From positions 620,001 to 684,000 of the forward strand of contig NZ_JBBYXJ010000002.1 in the NCBI RefSeq assembly GCF_039655775.1: DNA of 64,000 nucleotides, given 5' to 3'. This DNA comes from Iodidimonas sp. SYSU 1G8. Lineage in GTDB: Bacteria; Pseudomonadota; Alphaproteobacteria; SMXS01. Below, piece after piece: positions 20,392 through 28,924 of this stretch. Under the pieces are notes generated by a model. That model saw only the letters and a list, made by a program, of their open reading frames with translations. It had not been told where the DNA came from and did no database searches. The position numbers and the translations under genes were made by a program. Each line of letters starts with the position of its first letter. The first letter of the stretch is position 1.

Positions 20392-21210
20392 ATGTCACAA
20401 GAAGCCACCGCCGCGACCGTCGCGGATGCCGAAGTCCTGCTCGACGTGCGCGATCATATCGCCACCATCACGCTGAACGCGCCGCAGCGCATGAACACCA
20501 TTTCCGGCCCCATGCTCGACCTGCTGGCCAAGACGCTGGTCGAGGTGGACGCGAATCCGGATGTGCGCGTCGTCATCCTTACCGGCGCGGGCCGGGCGTT
20601 CTGCGCGGGTCTCGACCTGGGCGGCGCCAAGCAGGGCTCCACCGGCATGTCGGGCGCCTCAAGCTCGACCACCATTGGCCTGCGCGACACGCCGCCGACG
20701 GTGCTGCACAACATGGACACGCCGGTGATCTGCGCCCTGAATGGCGGCGCCGCCGGCTATGGCATGGATCTGGCCATGGGCTGCGACATCCGCATCATGG
20801 GCGAAGGCGGCAAGCTGGCCGCGGCGTTCACCAAGCGCGGCCTGCTGCCCGAATCCGGCGGGACCTGGATCCTGCCGCGTCTGCTGGGCTGGGCCAAGGC
20901 GGCCGAACTTGTGTTCACCGGCCGGACGCTTGGCGGCGCCGATTGTCTTGAACTGGGTCTCGTCAACAAGGTGGTCGCCGACGCCGAGGTGCAGGACGCC
21001 GCCCGTGCGATGGCCGAGGAAATCGCCGCCAACGCACCGCTGGCCGTCCGGGCGGCCAAGCGCATGATGCGCATGGGCCTGAAGGAGCCCTTCGACGAGC
21101 ACGTCCACCACGTCTTCCTGCAGCTGTTGCCGCTGCTGAAGACCGAGGATTTCGGCGAAGGCATCCGCGCCTTCATGGAAAAGCGGACGCCGAACTTCAC
21201 GGGGAAGTAA
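20392..21210 (+). CDS. Enoyl-CoA hydratase/isomerase family protein
   Basis: A 272-residue crotonase-fold protein with ILTGAGRAFCAGLDLGG (oxyanion-hole strand and first acidic region), CALNGGAAGYGMDLAMGCD (second oxyanion NH) and KRGLLPESGGTWILPRLLG. The last block has the glutamate of LLPESGG, the usual catalytic or general-base position. It likely hydrates or isomerises an enoyl-CoA; the specific substrate is not clear. GGGAGAACCTGGG precedes the ATG. Its 3' end faces the SMP-30 gene across a REP-like element. Confidence 0.85.
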   Translation: MSQEATAATVADAEVLLDVRDHIATITLNAPQRMNTISGPMLDLLAKTLVEVDANPDVRVVILTGAGRAFCAGLDLGGAKQGSTGMSGASSSTTIGLRDTPPTVLHNMDTPVICALNGGAAGYGMDLAMGCDIRIMGEGGKLAAAFTKRGLLPESGGTWILPRLLGWAKAAELVFTGRTLGGADCLELGLVNKVVADAEVQDAARAMAEEIAANAPLAVRAAKRMMRMGLKEPFDEHVHHVFLQLLPLLKTEDFGEGIRAFMEKRTPNFTGK

Positions 21211-21228
21211 CGCCTCACACACACCATG

Positions 21229-21362
21229 GTGTCACCCCCGCCTTGAGCGGGGGCCTATGTCGATGCCGGCTCAGACGTCGGGAGACTTGTACTGACGTCA
21301 GAGACAACGTCAGGCAAGTGTCCGACGCGAAGACGGGTCCCCGCTCAAGGCGGGGATGACAC
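21229..21362. repeat. REP-like paired inverted repeat
   Basis: Two arms of 27 bases at 21229-21255 and 21336-21362 are inverted copies agreeing at 25 of 27 positions. Each arm is itself a palindrome: CCCCCGC-cttga-GCGGGGG on the left and CCCCGC-tcaag-GCGGGG on the right. Nested inside are GTCGG...CTTG and CAAG...CCGAC arms (about 21278-21325) and ACGTC repeats. The layout is that of a REP doublet or small non-autonomous element between the 3' ends of convergent genes. No second copy was seen in the window. Confidence 0.8.
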
Positions 21363-21380
21363 TCTTTTGTAGGATTGAAA

Positions 21381-22394
21381 TCAGGCCGTGTAGGCCAGCT
21401 TCAGTCCCGGCCTCGGCCAGTCGATGGCGATGAGCTGGCCCAGACCGGACAGAGTGACGTAGGCGGTCTTCATGTCCGGTCCGCCGAAGGCGACGTTGGT
21501 GGCGAGGAAGTCGGTGTTGATCGGCGTGTGCTCGATGGTCTGGCCATCGGGCGTGATGCGGGTCAGGCCGCCCTTCACCGGGGTGGCGATGACGATGGAG
21601 CCGTCTTCCTCGATGGCCAGCGAGTCCCAGTAGGTATTGCCGCCTGGGCTGGCGACGGTGCGGCCCTGGAACAGGCCGGGCACCTTGGCGATCTCGCCTT
21701 CGCCGACGATGTCGAATGCCAAAAGGTGCGCACTCATGGATTCAGCGGCGTAGACCGTCTTGCCGTCGGGCGACAGGCCGCAGCCATTGGGCGTCAGCAG
21801 GCCGAAGACGGCCTCCTTGACCAGCGAGCCGTCCGCCCGGCCGTAGTAGAGGCCGCCGCGATCCTGCTCGCGCGCCCGCCCCTGTCCCAGATCCGTGAAC
21901 CAGAAGCCGCCATTGCGGTCGAACATCAGATCGTTGGGGCCGGTCAGCTTGTGGCCGTTCACCGTATCGTAGAGGCGCGTCACCTTGCCGGTCTTCAGAT
22001 CGACCCGGTCGATGGAGCCGCCCTTGTAGTCGCTGGCCTGATGGCCGGGCAGCACCATGCCGCTGGGCAGGGTATGGAACTCGAAGCCGCCATTATTGGT
22101 GACGTAGCAGGCGCCGTCCGGTCCGATGGCCGCGCCGTTTGGGCCGCCCGGCACGTCGGCCACCACCTCGACCGTGCCGTCCGGCCAGCATTTGGCCAGG
22201 GCCTGGCCCTGGATCTCGGTGACCAGCACGCTGCCGTCGTTCATCACGATGGGGCCTTCGGGGAAGCGCAGGCCTTCCGCGATGACGCGGTAGTTCACGG
22301 CGGGAACCACCGTCGTCGGCGGGGTGTAGACCGGCGTGGCCTTGACGGCATCGTACAGGCTTGCCGGGGCGGGCGTCCGCTTCTCCCGGCTCAT
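21381..22394 (-). CDS. SMP-30/gluconolactonase family protein
   Basis: The 337-residue beta-propeller has the SMP-30/LRE blocks: LRFPEGPIVMNDGSVLVTEI (metal-binding Glu), GGPNGAAIGPDG, LTGPNDLMFDRNGGFWFTD (metal-binding Asn and Asp) and PNGCGLSPDGKTVYAAES. Members hydrolyse lactones or act as sugar or aromatic lactonases. Together with the adjacent VOC genes it may belong to a small catabolic cluster. The start MSREKRTPA overlaps the upstream VOC gene stop by 4 bases (ATGA), so the two genes form an operon. Confidence 0.87.
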   Translation of the reverse strand: MSREKRTPAPASLYDAVKATPVYTPPTTVVPAVNYRVIAEGLRFPEGPIVMNDGSVLVTEIQGQALAKCWPDGTVEVVADVPGGPNGAAIGPDGACYVTNNGGFEFHTLPSGMVLPGHQASDYKGGSIDRVDLKTGKVTRLYDTVNGHKLTGPNDLMFDRNGGFWFTDLGQGRAREQDRGGLYYGRADGSLVKEAVFGLLTPNGCGLSPDGKTVYAAESMSAHLLAFDIVGEGEIAKVPGLFQGRTVASPGGNTYWDSLAIEEDGSIVIATPVKGGLTRITPDGQTIEHTPINTDFLATNVAFGGPDMKTAYVTLSGLGQLIAIDWPRPGLKLAYTA

Positions 22395-23278
22395 TCGGCG
22401 GCCTGCGGCAGTTCGTCGGCGCAAGCCGGATCGTCGGCGCTGACCTGAACCAGTTCGAGATAGGAGTCGTGGAAATAGACGAAGGAGACATCGCCGCCAT
22501 CCGGGAAGGCGACGCGTGAGGCCGCCAGTGTCCGTGTCTTGTCGGGCGCGCCCAGGCGGTAGTGGGAATAGCCGGCTTCGAGGAAGATGTCGTCGGTCCA
22601 GCGCGGCTCCACGCGCTGGCCCTGCCTGGGCGTCAGCAGACCGATGGTGATGCCGGGCAGCATCCGGCGCAGGCAGAGCCCGTCGGCCTGGCCATGGAAG
22701 TCGACGCGTCCGATCTCCCGCATGCCGAACTGGTCGGCGAAACCGGCGGCGGTGCGCTCGAGTTCGGCGGGGTCGGTCCAGACATAGATAGTGTGATTTT
22801 CGGCCCGCGTCGGCTGTGTCGGACCAAGTTCGATCATCTGCCCGTTGGGCCCGCGCAGCAGGATCCAGTCGCTGGCGCCGTCGAGGAAGGCGGCCTCGCC
22901 CTTGGCACCGGACAGCACGGTGACCAGGTTTTCGTCGCGCCAGGATTCGAACAGGCCGCGCGGCTCGCGGTCGGTCATGCGAAAGACGGTGTCGCCGACG
23001 CGCGGCGCGTCCGTCGCCGGCCGTTCGACGGCGCGGTACGAGGTGAAGGCGTCGAATTCGATGTAGTCCACATCGGCCTGATTGCCGCGGTGCCAGATGT
23101 ACTGCCGACCGATGCCTTCATACATGTTCTGGATCAGCGGCTTGAAGCCCATGATCTCGAGCAGCCGCAAGGTGGCGGCCAGATCTCCGGTCTTCGGCAC
23201 GTCCTTCTGGACGGCGCCGGCCGGCGGCGCGACCTCGATGATGGTCGTCCCGTAATGGGCGATGGATGGCGATCCCAT
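22391..23278 (-). CDS. VOC superfamily protein (two glyoxalase-like modules)
   Basis: The 295-residue protein has two vicinal-oxygen-chelate halves. The first starts at AATLRLLEIMGFKPLI and includes DVDYIEFDAFTSYR; the second runs from NHTIYVWTDPAELERTAAGFADQFGM to the C-terminal FVYFHDSYLELVQV, with the Glu ligand in YLELVQ. Such proteins include extradiol-type dioxygenases, isomerases and lyases. It is translated in one unit with the SMP-30 lactonase. It is divergent from a second VOC gene, and a dyad lies between them. Confidence 0.75.
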   Translation of the reverse strand: MGSPSIAHYGTTIIEVAPPAGAVQKDVPKTGDLAATLRLLEIMGFKPLIQNMYEGIGRQYIWHRGNQADVDYIEFDAFTSYRAVERPATDAPRVGDTVFRMTDREPRGLFESWRDENLVTVLSGAKGEAAFLDGASDWILLRGPNGQMIELGPTQPTRAENHTIYVWTDPAELERTAAGFADQFGMREIGRVDFHGQADGLCLRRMLPGITIGLLTPRQGQRVEPRWTDDIFLEAGYSHYRLGAPDKTRTLAASRVAFPDGGDVSFVYFHDSYLELVQVSADDPACADELPQAAE

Positions 23279-23329
23279 GGTTAAGTCTTCCCCGTTTCTG
23301 TCCCCGCTGAATATCCTAGCAGAGGATTT

Positions 23330-23358
23330 ACCGATGCCATAGCATCACCAGCATCGGT
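23330..23358. promoter_or_regulatory. Inverted repeat between divergent VOC genes
   Basis: ACCGATGC (23330-23337) and GCATCGGT (23351-23358) form a perfect 8-bp dyad with a 13-base spacer that contains another GCATCA. It lies in the 104-bp divergent intergenic region, 25 bases before the plus-strand start and about 50 before the minus-strand one. It may be a shared operator. No regulator gene is adjacent. Confidence 0.5.
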
Positions 23359-23382
23359 GACTGTACGGGGAGGCGCGGTCAG

Positions 23383-24240
23383 ATGAGCATCATCCAGACC
23401 CATCACGGCATCCATTGCTCGGACATCCACGCGACCAAGCGGGTGCTGCGGACGCTGGGGTTCACGAGCCATCAGCCCAACGCGCCCGAGCCGCTGGTGA
23501 TCCGCAACGTGAAGGAGGACTGGGTCGGCCAAGTCACCGCGCCGGTGCTGGGCGACGAGTATCATACCCATTACGTGGAAAATCCCGACATTCCGCATCA
23601 GATCGACCTGATCCAGATCATGCCGGAGGCGATGACGCCGCGGCTGTGGAACGAACCGGTGCAGGGCGATCTGGTCATCGCCATTCCGGTCGAGGATCCG
23701 TGGGCCTCCTACCGGGCCATGCAGGCCGCCGATCCGGACTGGCGCTATTCGGAGCCGTTCGAGGTGCCGGAGGAAAACGGTATCCGCTTCGTCTGGCGCG
23801 ATGGCCAGCACACCATCCTCACCCGCAACACGGCGCCCTTCGCCATCGTCCACTACAGCAGCCGTGACTGGCCGACCGTGCGCGCCTTCTTCGAGGAGGT
23901 GCTGGACGTGCCGGTGAGCGCCCTGCCGGCCCGGCCCGACGGCGTCGAGCGCTTCCGTCTCGACAGCGGTATCGGCGGCCGGATCGACGTGGAGGTACGG
24001 CCCACGACGCCGCGGCTGGATTTCCGGGCGTGGGGCAAGCACTACCCGGCGGCCAATCATTTCCGGTTGCTGGAGCGAGACGTGCCGGTGATCGAGGCGC
24101 GGATCCGGGAGACCGGACGCGGCGGCTTTGTCATTCCGCCGGTCAACGGTTTCGTCTTCATCCATGGCCCCGTCTCCGAGACCATCGAGCTGTTTCATCT
24201 GGGCATGGCCGATGGCCAGGCACGGGAGGCGGCGGCGTAG
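23383..24240 (+). CDS. VOC superfamily protein
   Basis: The 285-residue protein opens with IIQTHHGIHCSDIHATKRVLRTLGF, a typical VOC metal-ligand strand and helix. A second module from FAIVHYSSRDWPTVRAFFEEVLDV ends GPVSETIELFHLG with the terminal Glu ligand. It is probably a metal-dependent isomerase, lyase or dioxygenase of unknown substrate. GGGGAGG precedes the ATG. It is divergent from the VOC/SMP-30 operon and convergent with the SDR genes. Confidence 0.75.
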   Translation: MSIIQTHHGIHCSDIHATKRVLRTLGFTSHQPNAPEPLVIRNVKEDWVGQVTAPVLGDEYHTHYVENPDIPHQIDLIQIMPEAMTPRLWNEPVQGDLVIAIPVEDPWASYRAMQAADPDWRYSEPFEVPEENGIRFVWRDGQHTILTRNTAPFAIVHYSSRDWPTVRAFFEEVLDVPVSALPARPDGVERFRLDSGIGGRIDVEVRPTTPRLDFRAWGKHYPAANHFRLLERDVPVIEARIRETGRGGFVIPPVNGFVFIHGPVSETIELFHLGMADGQAREAAA

Positions 24241-24265
24241 CGCCGCTCCCGCCGGTCGCGGCCGT

Positions 24266-25033
24266 TCAGAGCCCGCCGGTCACCGAGATGATCTCGCCGG
24301 TCACCCAGGCGGCGGCGGGCGAGGCCAGATAAACCGCGGCGCCGCAGATGTCCTCCTCCTTGCCCATGCGCTTCATGGGGATGTTGATCATCTCCACCAG
24401 TCCCGGAAGCTGTTCTTCGGTCAGCTTCAGCGCTTCCATGAACACTTCGGTCGGGATCGGGCCCGGCGCGACGGCGTTGACGCGAATCTTCGGCGCCAGT
24501 TCGCTGGCCATGGTCTTGGTCAGATTGTTGACGCCGGCCTTGGCCGCGGCATAGGGGCCGTTGTTCGGCGATGCCTTGGCGGCGGCGATGGACGAGATGT
24601 TGACGATCGACGAGCCTTCGCCCATGCGCTTTGCGGCGGCGACCGACCCGGCCCAGACCGCCTTGAGGTTCAGGCCCAGCTGATAGTCCCACTGATATTC
24701 GGGCAGGTCGATGAAGTGGCGCATGGTGCGGTCGTCGGCGCCGCCCGCATTGTTCACCCAGATGGTCAGCTTGCCCATCTGGCGGACGGTTTCCTCGGCC
24801 AGGTTGTCGATGGCCGCCATGTCCATCATGTCGGTGGTGACGGCGGCGGCCCTGCGGCCCAGCGCGCGAATTTCCTCGGCGACGCCCTCGATCTCGTGGG
24901 TGCGGCGCGCGGCCACCACCACGTCGGCGCCGGCTTCGGCCATGGCGAGCGCGATGGCGCGGCCGATGCCGCGGCCCGCGCCGGTGACGACCGCCACCTG
25001 ACCGTCCAGGCGGAATTGATCCATGATGCTCAT
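24266..25033 (-). CDS. SDR family oxidoreductase, paralogue B of a tandem pair
   Basis: A 255-residue classical SDR with cofactor motif TGAGRGIG, NNAGG and active-site YAAAK (Tyr-x3-Lys); the serine is in VNISSIA. ARRTHE after the second strand suggests NADP preference. It is close to the upstream gene: MDQFRLDGQVAVVTG compares with LDQFRLDGHVAVVTG, and both share SPAAAWVTG near the C-terminus, so they are tandem duplicates. It is the last gene of a P450-SDR-SDR operon and probably oxidises the P450 product or a related alcohol. The start at 25033 is preceded by a GGGAGAG-type ribosome site. Confidence 0.88.
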   Translation of the reverse strand: MSIMDQFRLDGQVAVVTGAGRGIGRAIALAMAEAGADVVVAARRTHEIEGVAEEIRALGRRAAAVTTDMMDMAAIDNLAEETVRQMGKLTIWVNNAGGADDRTMRHFIDLPEYQWDYQLGLNLKAVWAGSVAAAKRMGEGSSIVNISSIAAAKASPNNGPYAAAKAGVNNLTKTMASELAPKIRVNAVAPGPIPTEVFMEALKLTEEQLPGLVEMINIPMKRMGKEEDICGAAVYLASPAAAWVTGEIISVTGGL

Positions 25034-25059
25034 CTGTCTCTCCCGTTTCTCGATGATGA

Positions 25060-25827
25060 TTAAAGGCCGCCGGCGACGGTCAGTACCTGACCGGTCACCC
25101 AAGCGGCGGCGGGCGAGGCGAGGAAGATGGCGGCGGCGCCGATGTCCTCTTCCCGGCCCAGGCGCTGCATGGGAATCTTCAGCTGCGCGGCATAGGCCGG
25201 GATGGTCTCGTCGGTCAGGCCGACGGCTTCCAGGTAGACCTCGGTCGGGATGTGTCCGGGCGCGATGGCGTTGACGCGGATGTCCGGCGCCAGTTCCTTC
25301 GACAGGGTGGAGGTGAGGCTGTTCACCGCCGCTTTCGCGGCGCAGTACGGACCGCTGGTCGCCACGCCGGTGAAGGAATAGAGCGACGAGATGTTGATGA
25401 TGGTGCTGCCCGGCTTCATCCGCTTGGAGGCGGCGACCCCGCCGGACCAGACCGCCTTCAAGTTCAGGTCGATCTGGCTGTCCCACGCCACTTCCGGCGT
25501 GTCCTGCAGGGTGCGCAGGGTGCGGTCCTCGAGGCCGCCGGCATTGTTGACCCAGATGGTCAGCTTGCCGAGCTGGCGGACGGTCTCGTCGGCGAGCCGT
25601 TCGACTTGCGCGATATCCATCACGTCGGTGGTGATCGCGGCGGCCTTGCGGCCCCGGGCACGGATTTCGTCGGCCACGGCCTCGATCTCGTGGGTGCGGC
25701 GCGCGGCGACGGCGACATCGGCGCCCGCATCGGCGAAGGCCAGGGCGATGGCCCGGCCGATGCCGCGTCCGCCGCCGGTGACGACCGCGACGTGCCCGTC
25801 CAGCCGGAACTGGTCCAGTATGGTCAT
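25060..25827 (-). CDS. SDR family oxidoreductase, paralogue A of a tandem pair
   Basis: This 255-residue classical SDR has TGGGRGIG, NNAGG, INISSLY (catalytic Ser region) and YCAAK. It lies 97 bases after the P450 gene and 26 bases before its tandem copy, all on the minus strand. GGGGA precedes the ATG. A role as alcohol dehydrogenase or ketoreductase working after the P450 is inferred from position only. Confidence 0.88.
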   Translation of the reverse strand: MTILDQFRLDGHVAVVTGGGRGIGRAIALAFADAGADVAVAARRTHEIEAVADEIRARGRKAAAITTDVMDIAQVERLADETVRQLGKLTIWVNNAGGLEDRTLRTLQDTPEVAWDSQIDLNLKAVWSGGVAASKRMKPGSTIINISSLYSFTGVATSGPYCAAKAAVNSLTSTLSKELAPDIRVNAIAPGHIPTEVYLEAVGLTDETIPAYAAQLKIPMQRLGREEDIGAAAIFLASPAAAWVTGQVLTVAGGL

Positions 25828-25924
25828 GATGATTCCCCTGTTTCCGCCTTGGCGGCGTTGGTCCTCAGGAATCCATGGCCCATCGGGCGGACCATGTCCA
25901 GCCGGTTGGATGCGCGCCTGACTT

Positions 25925-27184
25925 TTACTTCTTCGGGGTGAACTCGATGTGCAGTTCCTTGAGCGCGCGCAGGCAGAAGGTCGGGCCGTGCTTGAAGTCG
26001 TTCTTGCCCTCGGCGAACTGGATGTGATCGAACCGGTCGGTCATGGCCTTGAAGCCCCAGTACAGCTCGCGGCGGGCCAGCGGCGCGCCCAGGCAATGAT
26101 GGACGCCCGAGCCGAATGCCAGGTGACTGCCGGCGTTCTTGCGGTCGAGGTTTAGTTGTTCCGGGCAGTCGAAATGCTCTTCGTCACGGTTGGCCGACGC
26201 GTAGCGGGTATTGATCATCGCGCCCTTGGGGATCGTGACGCCATGCATCTCGATATCCTTGGCGGCGATGCGGAACAGGCTCTGTACCGGTGATTCGAGG
26301 CGCAGGACTTCCTCGACGAAGGTGCGGATGTCCTTGTCGTTGCCCTGCTTCAGGCGCGCCCACACGTCCGGGTTCTGGATCGCCAGCATCATGCCGGCCG
26401 ACAGTGCGTTGGTGGAGGTCTCCGAGCCGCCGACGAAGGTATCGGCCATCATCTCGGCATGGAGCTCGTTGTCGTTCAGGGTCCGGCCCCATTCGGGGAT
26501 CACGGTGTTCACCAGATCGGACAGCAGCGTGTCGTCGGGCTGCTTGCGCAGGCGCTCGAAGATCGGCTGGAAGTAATGCTGCGCCTCGATTTCCATCTCG
26601 ACCGACCAGCGTTCTTCTTCCTCGGTCAGCATCATGCCCAGACGTTGCACCCAGGCGTCGGTCCAGGCCTTGATGCGCCAGATGTCTTCTTCCTTCGCGC
26701 CCATCTGCTTGCCGATGATGATCAGGGGCAGCGGCACGGCGTACTGCTTCACCCAGTCGCAATGGCCATCGGCGATGAAGCCGTCGATCAGCTTGTAGGC
26801 GGTCTGCTCCACCAGCGGATCGACTTCCTTGATCTTGCCGGCGCGGAACGCCGCGTCGAACATGGCGCGCATCTGCTTGTGATTGGGGTCGTCGCGGCCG
26901 GCCAGGGTCGGCGCCGGGGTCCAGCCCTTCTCCTCGTAGAGCTTGCGGATGCGTTCGGTGCGCTCTGGGTTCAGGGTCGTCTTGGGGCGCACGTTGCTGA
27001 AGCTTTCCGTGTCGAGCAACACCTTGCGCAGGTCCTCGTAGCGGGTGACGAAATAGAACCCGGTCACCGGATCCTTCCACACCGGCGCTTGCTCGCGCAG
27101 CAGCTTGTAGGCGTCGTACGGGCATTCCTGAAGTTCGGGCGTGAAGAAGTTCAGGTCATCGGGCTTCTGGATGGTCGTGCTCAT
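25925..27184 (-). CDS. Cytochrome P450 (bacterial class I type)
   Basis: The 419-residue soluble P450 has an I-helix GGSETS (about 252-257), ExxR in EEVLRLESP, and the heme-ligand loop AFGSGVHHCLGAPL with Cys364. It hydroxylates an unknown, probably hydrophobic, substrate using a ferredoxin encoded elsewhere. The acidic I-helix residue is Glu rather than Asp, as in the two other P450s of this window. GGGGAG precedes the ATG. The start faces the MarR gene across a 156-bp region with a 9-bp dyad. Confidence 0.93.
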   Translation of the reverse strand: MSTTIQKPDDLNFFTPELQECPYDAYKLLREQAPVWKDPVTGFYFVTRYEDLRKVLLDTESFSNVRPKTTLNPERTERIRKLYEEKGWTPAPTLAGRDDPNHKQMRAMFDAAFRAGKIKEVDPLVEQTAYKLIDGFIADGHCDWVKQYAVPLPLIIIGKQMGAKEEDIWRIKAWTDAWVQRLGMMLTEEEERWSVEMEIEAQHYFQPIFERLRKQPDDTLLSDLVNTVIPEWGRTLNDNELHAEMMADTFVGGSETSTNALSAGMMLAIQNPDVWARLKQGNDKDIRTFVEEVLRLESPVQSLFRIAAKDIEMHGVTIPKGAMINTRYASANRDEEHFDCPEQLNLDRKNAGSHLAFGSGVHHCLGAPLARRELYWGFKAMTDRFDHIQFAEGKNDFKHGPTFCLRALKELHIEFTPKK

Positions 27185-27282
27185 CTGGGCTCCCCAAAGT
27201 CATCTGCGCTTGTTTGTACAACCCTTCGGCGGCGGTGGTAAAGGGTGCTGAAGGATGAAGCGAAAATTCAGCCTTTATGATA

Positions 27283-27323
27283 GGTGCAAAGGCATTAATA
27301 AGCATTGTATATTACTTTGCACC
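27283..27323. promoter_or_regulatory. Inverted repeat between P450 and marR-efflux operons
   Basis: GGTGCAAAG (27283-27291) and CTTTGCACC (27315-27323) are a perfect 9-bp dyad separated by 23 AT-rich bases. Between them GCATT occurs twice as a direct repeat. It lies 15 bases upstream of the MarR gene and is the best operator candidate for MarR autoregulation and possibly for the divergent P450 operon. The spacing is longer than that of a typical single MarR dimer site. Confidence 0.6.
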
Positions 27324-27340
27324 GTTATATTTCGTGAGTG

Positions 27341-27811
27341 ATGAAAAAGGACGAACTGGATCGCACCTTCGGTTTCCTGGTGCACGATATCGGGCGGCTG
27401 ATGCGGCGCGAGTTCGAGCGGCGCGTGCGCGACATGGGATTCACGCGCGCCCAGTGGCGCGTGCTGGCGCATCTGCGGCGGATCGACGGCATCAATCAGA
27501 GCCAGCTCGCCGATCGCATGGATGTGGAGCCGATCACGCTGGTACGGCTGCTCGACAAGCTCGAGGCGGCCGGCTACGTCCAGCGCCGCCAGGACCCGCA
27601 GGACCGGCGGGCCTATTTGCTCTACCTCACTGAAAAGGCCGGACCGCTGATCGAGCGGCTAGAGGTGATCTCCGAGGAGCTGCGCCAGGAAATGCTCGGT
27701 GATCTGACGCCGGATGAGCGCGACACGCTGATCGACATGCTGATGCGCATCAAATCGAACATGACCAACAAGACCACGGAGACTTTGTGGGAGGTGGCCG
27801 CGCATGAATAA
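27341..27811 (+). CDS. MarR family transcriptional regulator
   Basis: The 156-residue winged-helix protein has the MarR core: RRIDGINQSQLADRMDVEPITLVRLLDKLEAAGYV (recognition helix) and the wing QRRQDPQDRRAYLLYLTEKA with the conserved DRR. It leads an operon with an HlyD adaptor and a DHA2 exporter, whose expression it likely represses until a ligand binds. The start is ATG 27341 or the adjacent GTG 27338; GTGAG is the only weak ribosome site. The gene overlaps the adaptor start by 8 bases. Confidence 0.9.
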   Translation: MKKDELDRTFGFLVHDIGRLMRREFERRVRDMGFTRAQWRVLAHLRRIDGINQSQLADRMDVEPITLVRLLDKLEAAGYVQRRQDPQDRRAYLLYLTEKAGPLIERLEVISEELRQEMLGDLTPDERDTLIDMLMRIKSNMTNKTTETLWEVAAHE

Positions 27812-28910
27812 GGTGACCAGCATCGACGGCACGGTGGCGGCCGAAGTTCCGAATCGCCGCCAATCCCGTTCCCTGCGGCGCGAACTGGTACGGGTCGGCT
27901 CCCTCGTGGTACTGGCCCTGCTGGTGCTGGCCGGGATGATCTTTTATCTGCTGTCGGGTCGTTATGTGACGACCGACAATGCCTTCGTCCAGGCGAACAA
28001 GGCGTATCTGAGCGCCCAGGTCGAAGGCCGCGCCGTCGAGGTGCTGGTGCGCGCCAACCAGAGTGTGAAGGCGGGCGACGTCCTTTTCCGGATCGACGAC
28101 GCGCCTTACCGGATCGCCCTAGAGCGGGCCGAGGCGGATGTGGCGGCGACGCGCTACGGCATCGACGCGCTGCAGGCGTCCTATCGCGAGAAATCGGCGG
28201 CGCTGGCCACCGCGTCGGAGAACATCGCCTTCGCCGAGAAGGAATTCCAGCGCCAGCAGGAATTGCTGGGACGCGGCGTGATTTCGCGCGTGAGATACGA
28301 TCAGGCCGAACACGAACTGACCGTCGCCCGGCAGAAGCGGAACGAGGCGCAGCAGGAACTGGCGGCGATCGCCGCGCGTCTGGGCGGCAAGTCCAGCCAG
28401 GATTCCGCCCGCAGCCCGGAAGTGCTTCGCGCCATCGCGGCCTATGACCAGGCCAAGCTGGATCTGTCGCACACGGTGGTGACCGCGCCCGAGGACAGCA
28501 TCGTGGCGGCGGTCAACCTGCAGTTGGGCGAACAGGTGCAGCCGGGCAAGCCGGTCATCAGCCTGGTGTCGAAGCGCTCGCTGTGGATCACCGCCAATTT
28601 CAAGGAAACCGAGCTGACCAACGTGACGCCGGGCCAGAAGGCGACGATCACGGTGGATATCTATCCGGACCGGGAGTGGCACGCGACCGTGGGCAGTATC
28701 AGTCCGGCGACCGGCGCGGAATTCTCGCTGATCCCGCCGCAGAACGCATCCGGCAACTGGGTCAAGGTGGTCCAGCGCCTGCCGATCAGGCTGTATCTCG
28801 ACGACTACACGGGCGATCCGCCGCTGCCGGCGGGTCTCAGCGCGTATGTCAAGATCGACACCGGCCATCGCAGCGGCTTGCAGCGGCTGTTCGACAGCGT
28901 GTTCGGTTAG
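27804..28910 (+). CDS. HlyD/EmrA-family membrane fusion protein
   Basis: The 368-residue adaptor has one N-terminal membrane helix (LVVLALLVLAGMIFYLLSG), a lipoyl-like half (YLSAQVEGRAVEVLVRANQSVKAGDVLFRID), a coiled-coil hairpin of about 100 residues and the returning beta-barrel (VTAPEDSIVAAVNLQLGEQVQPGKP). It links the inner-membrane pump encoded next to an outer-membrane channel for efflux of drugs or toxic organics. The start overlaps the MarR gene end, and GGGAGG precedes it. Confidence 0.92.
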   Translation: MNKVTSIDGTVAAEVPNRRQSRSLRRELVRVGSLVVLALLVLAGMIFYLLSGRYVTTDNAFVQANKAYLSAQVEGRAVEVLVRANQSVKAGDVLFRIDDAPYRIALERAEADVAATRYGIDALQASYREKSAALATASENIAFAEKEFQRQQELLGRGVISRVRYDQAEHELTVARQKRNEAQQELAAIAARLGGKSSQDSARSPEVLRAIAAYDQAKLDLSHTVVTAPEDSIVAAVNLQLGEQVQPGKPVISLVSKRSLWITANFKETELTNVTPGQKATITVDIYPDREWHATVGSISPATGAEFSLIPPQNASGNWVKVVQRLPIRLYLDDYTGDPPLPAGLSAYVKIDTGHRSGLQRLFDSVFG

Positions 28911-28924
28911 GCGGGAGAGCCGGC

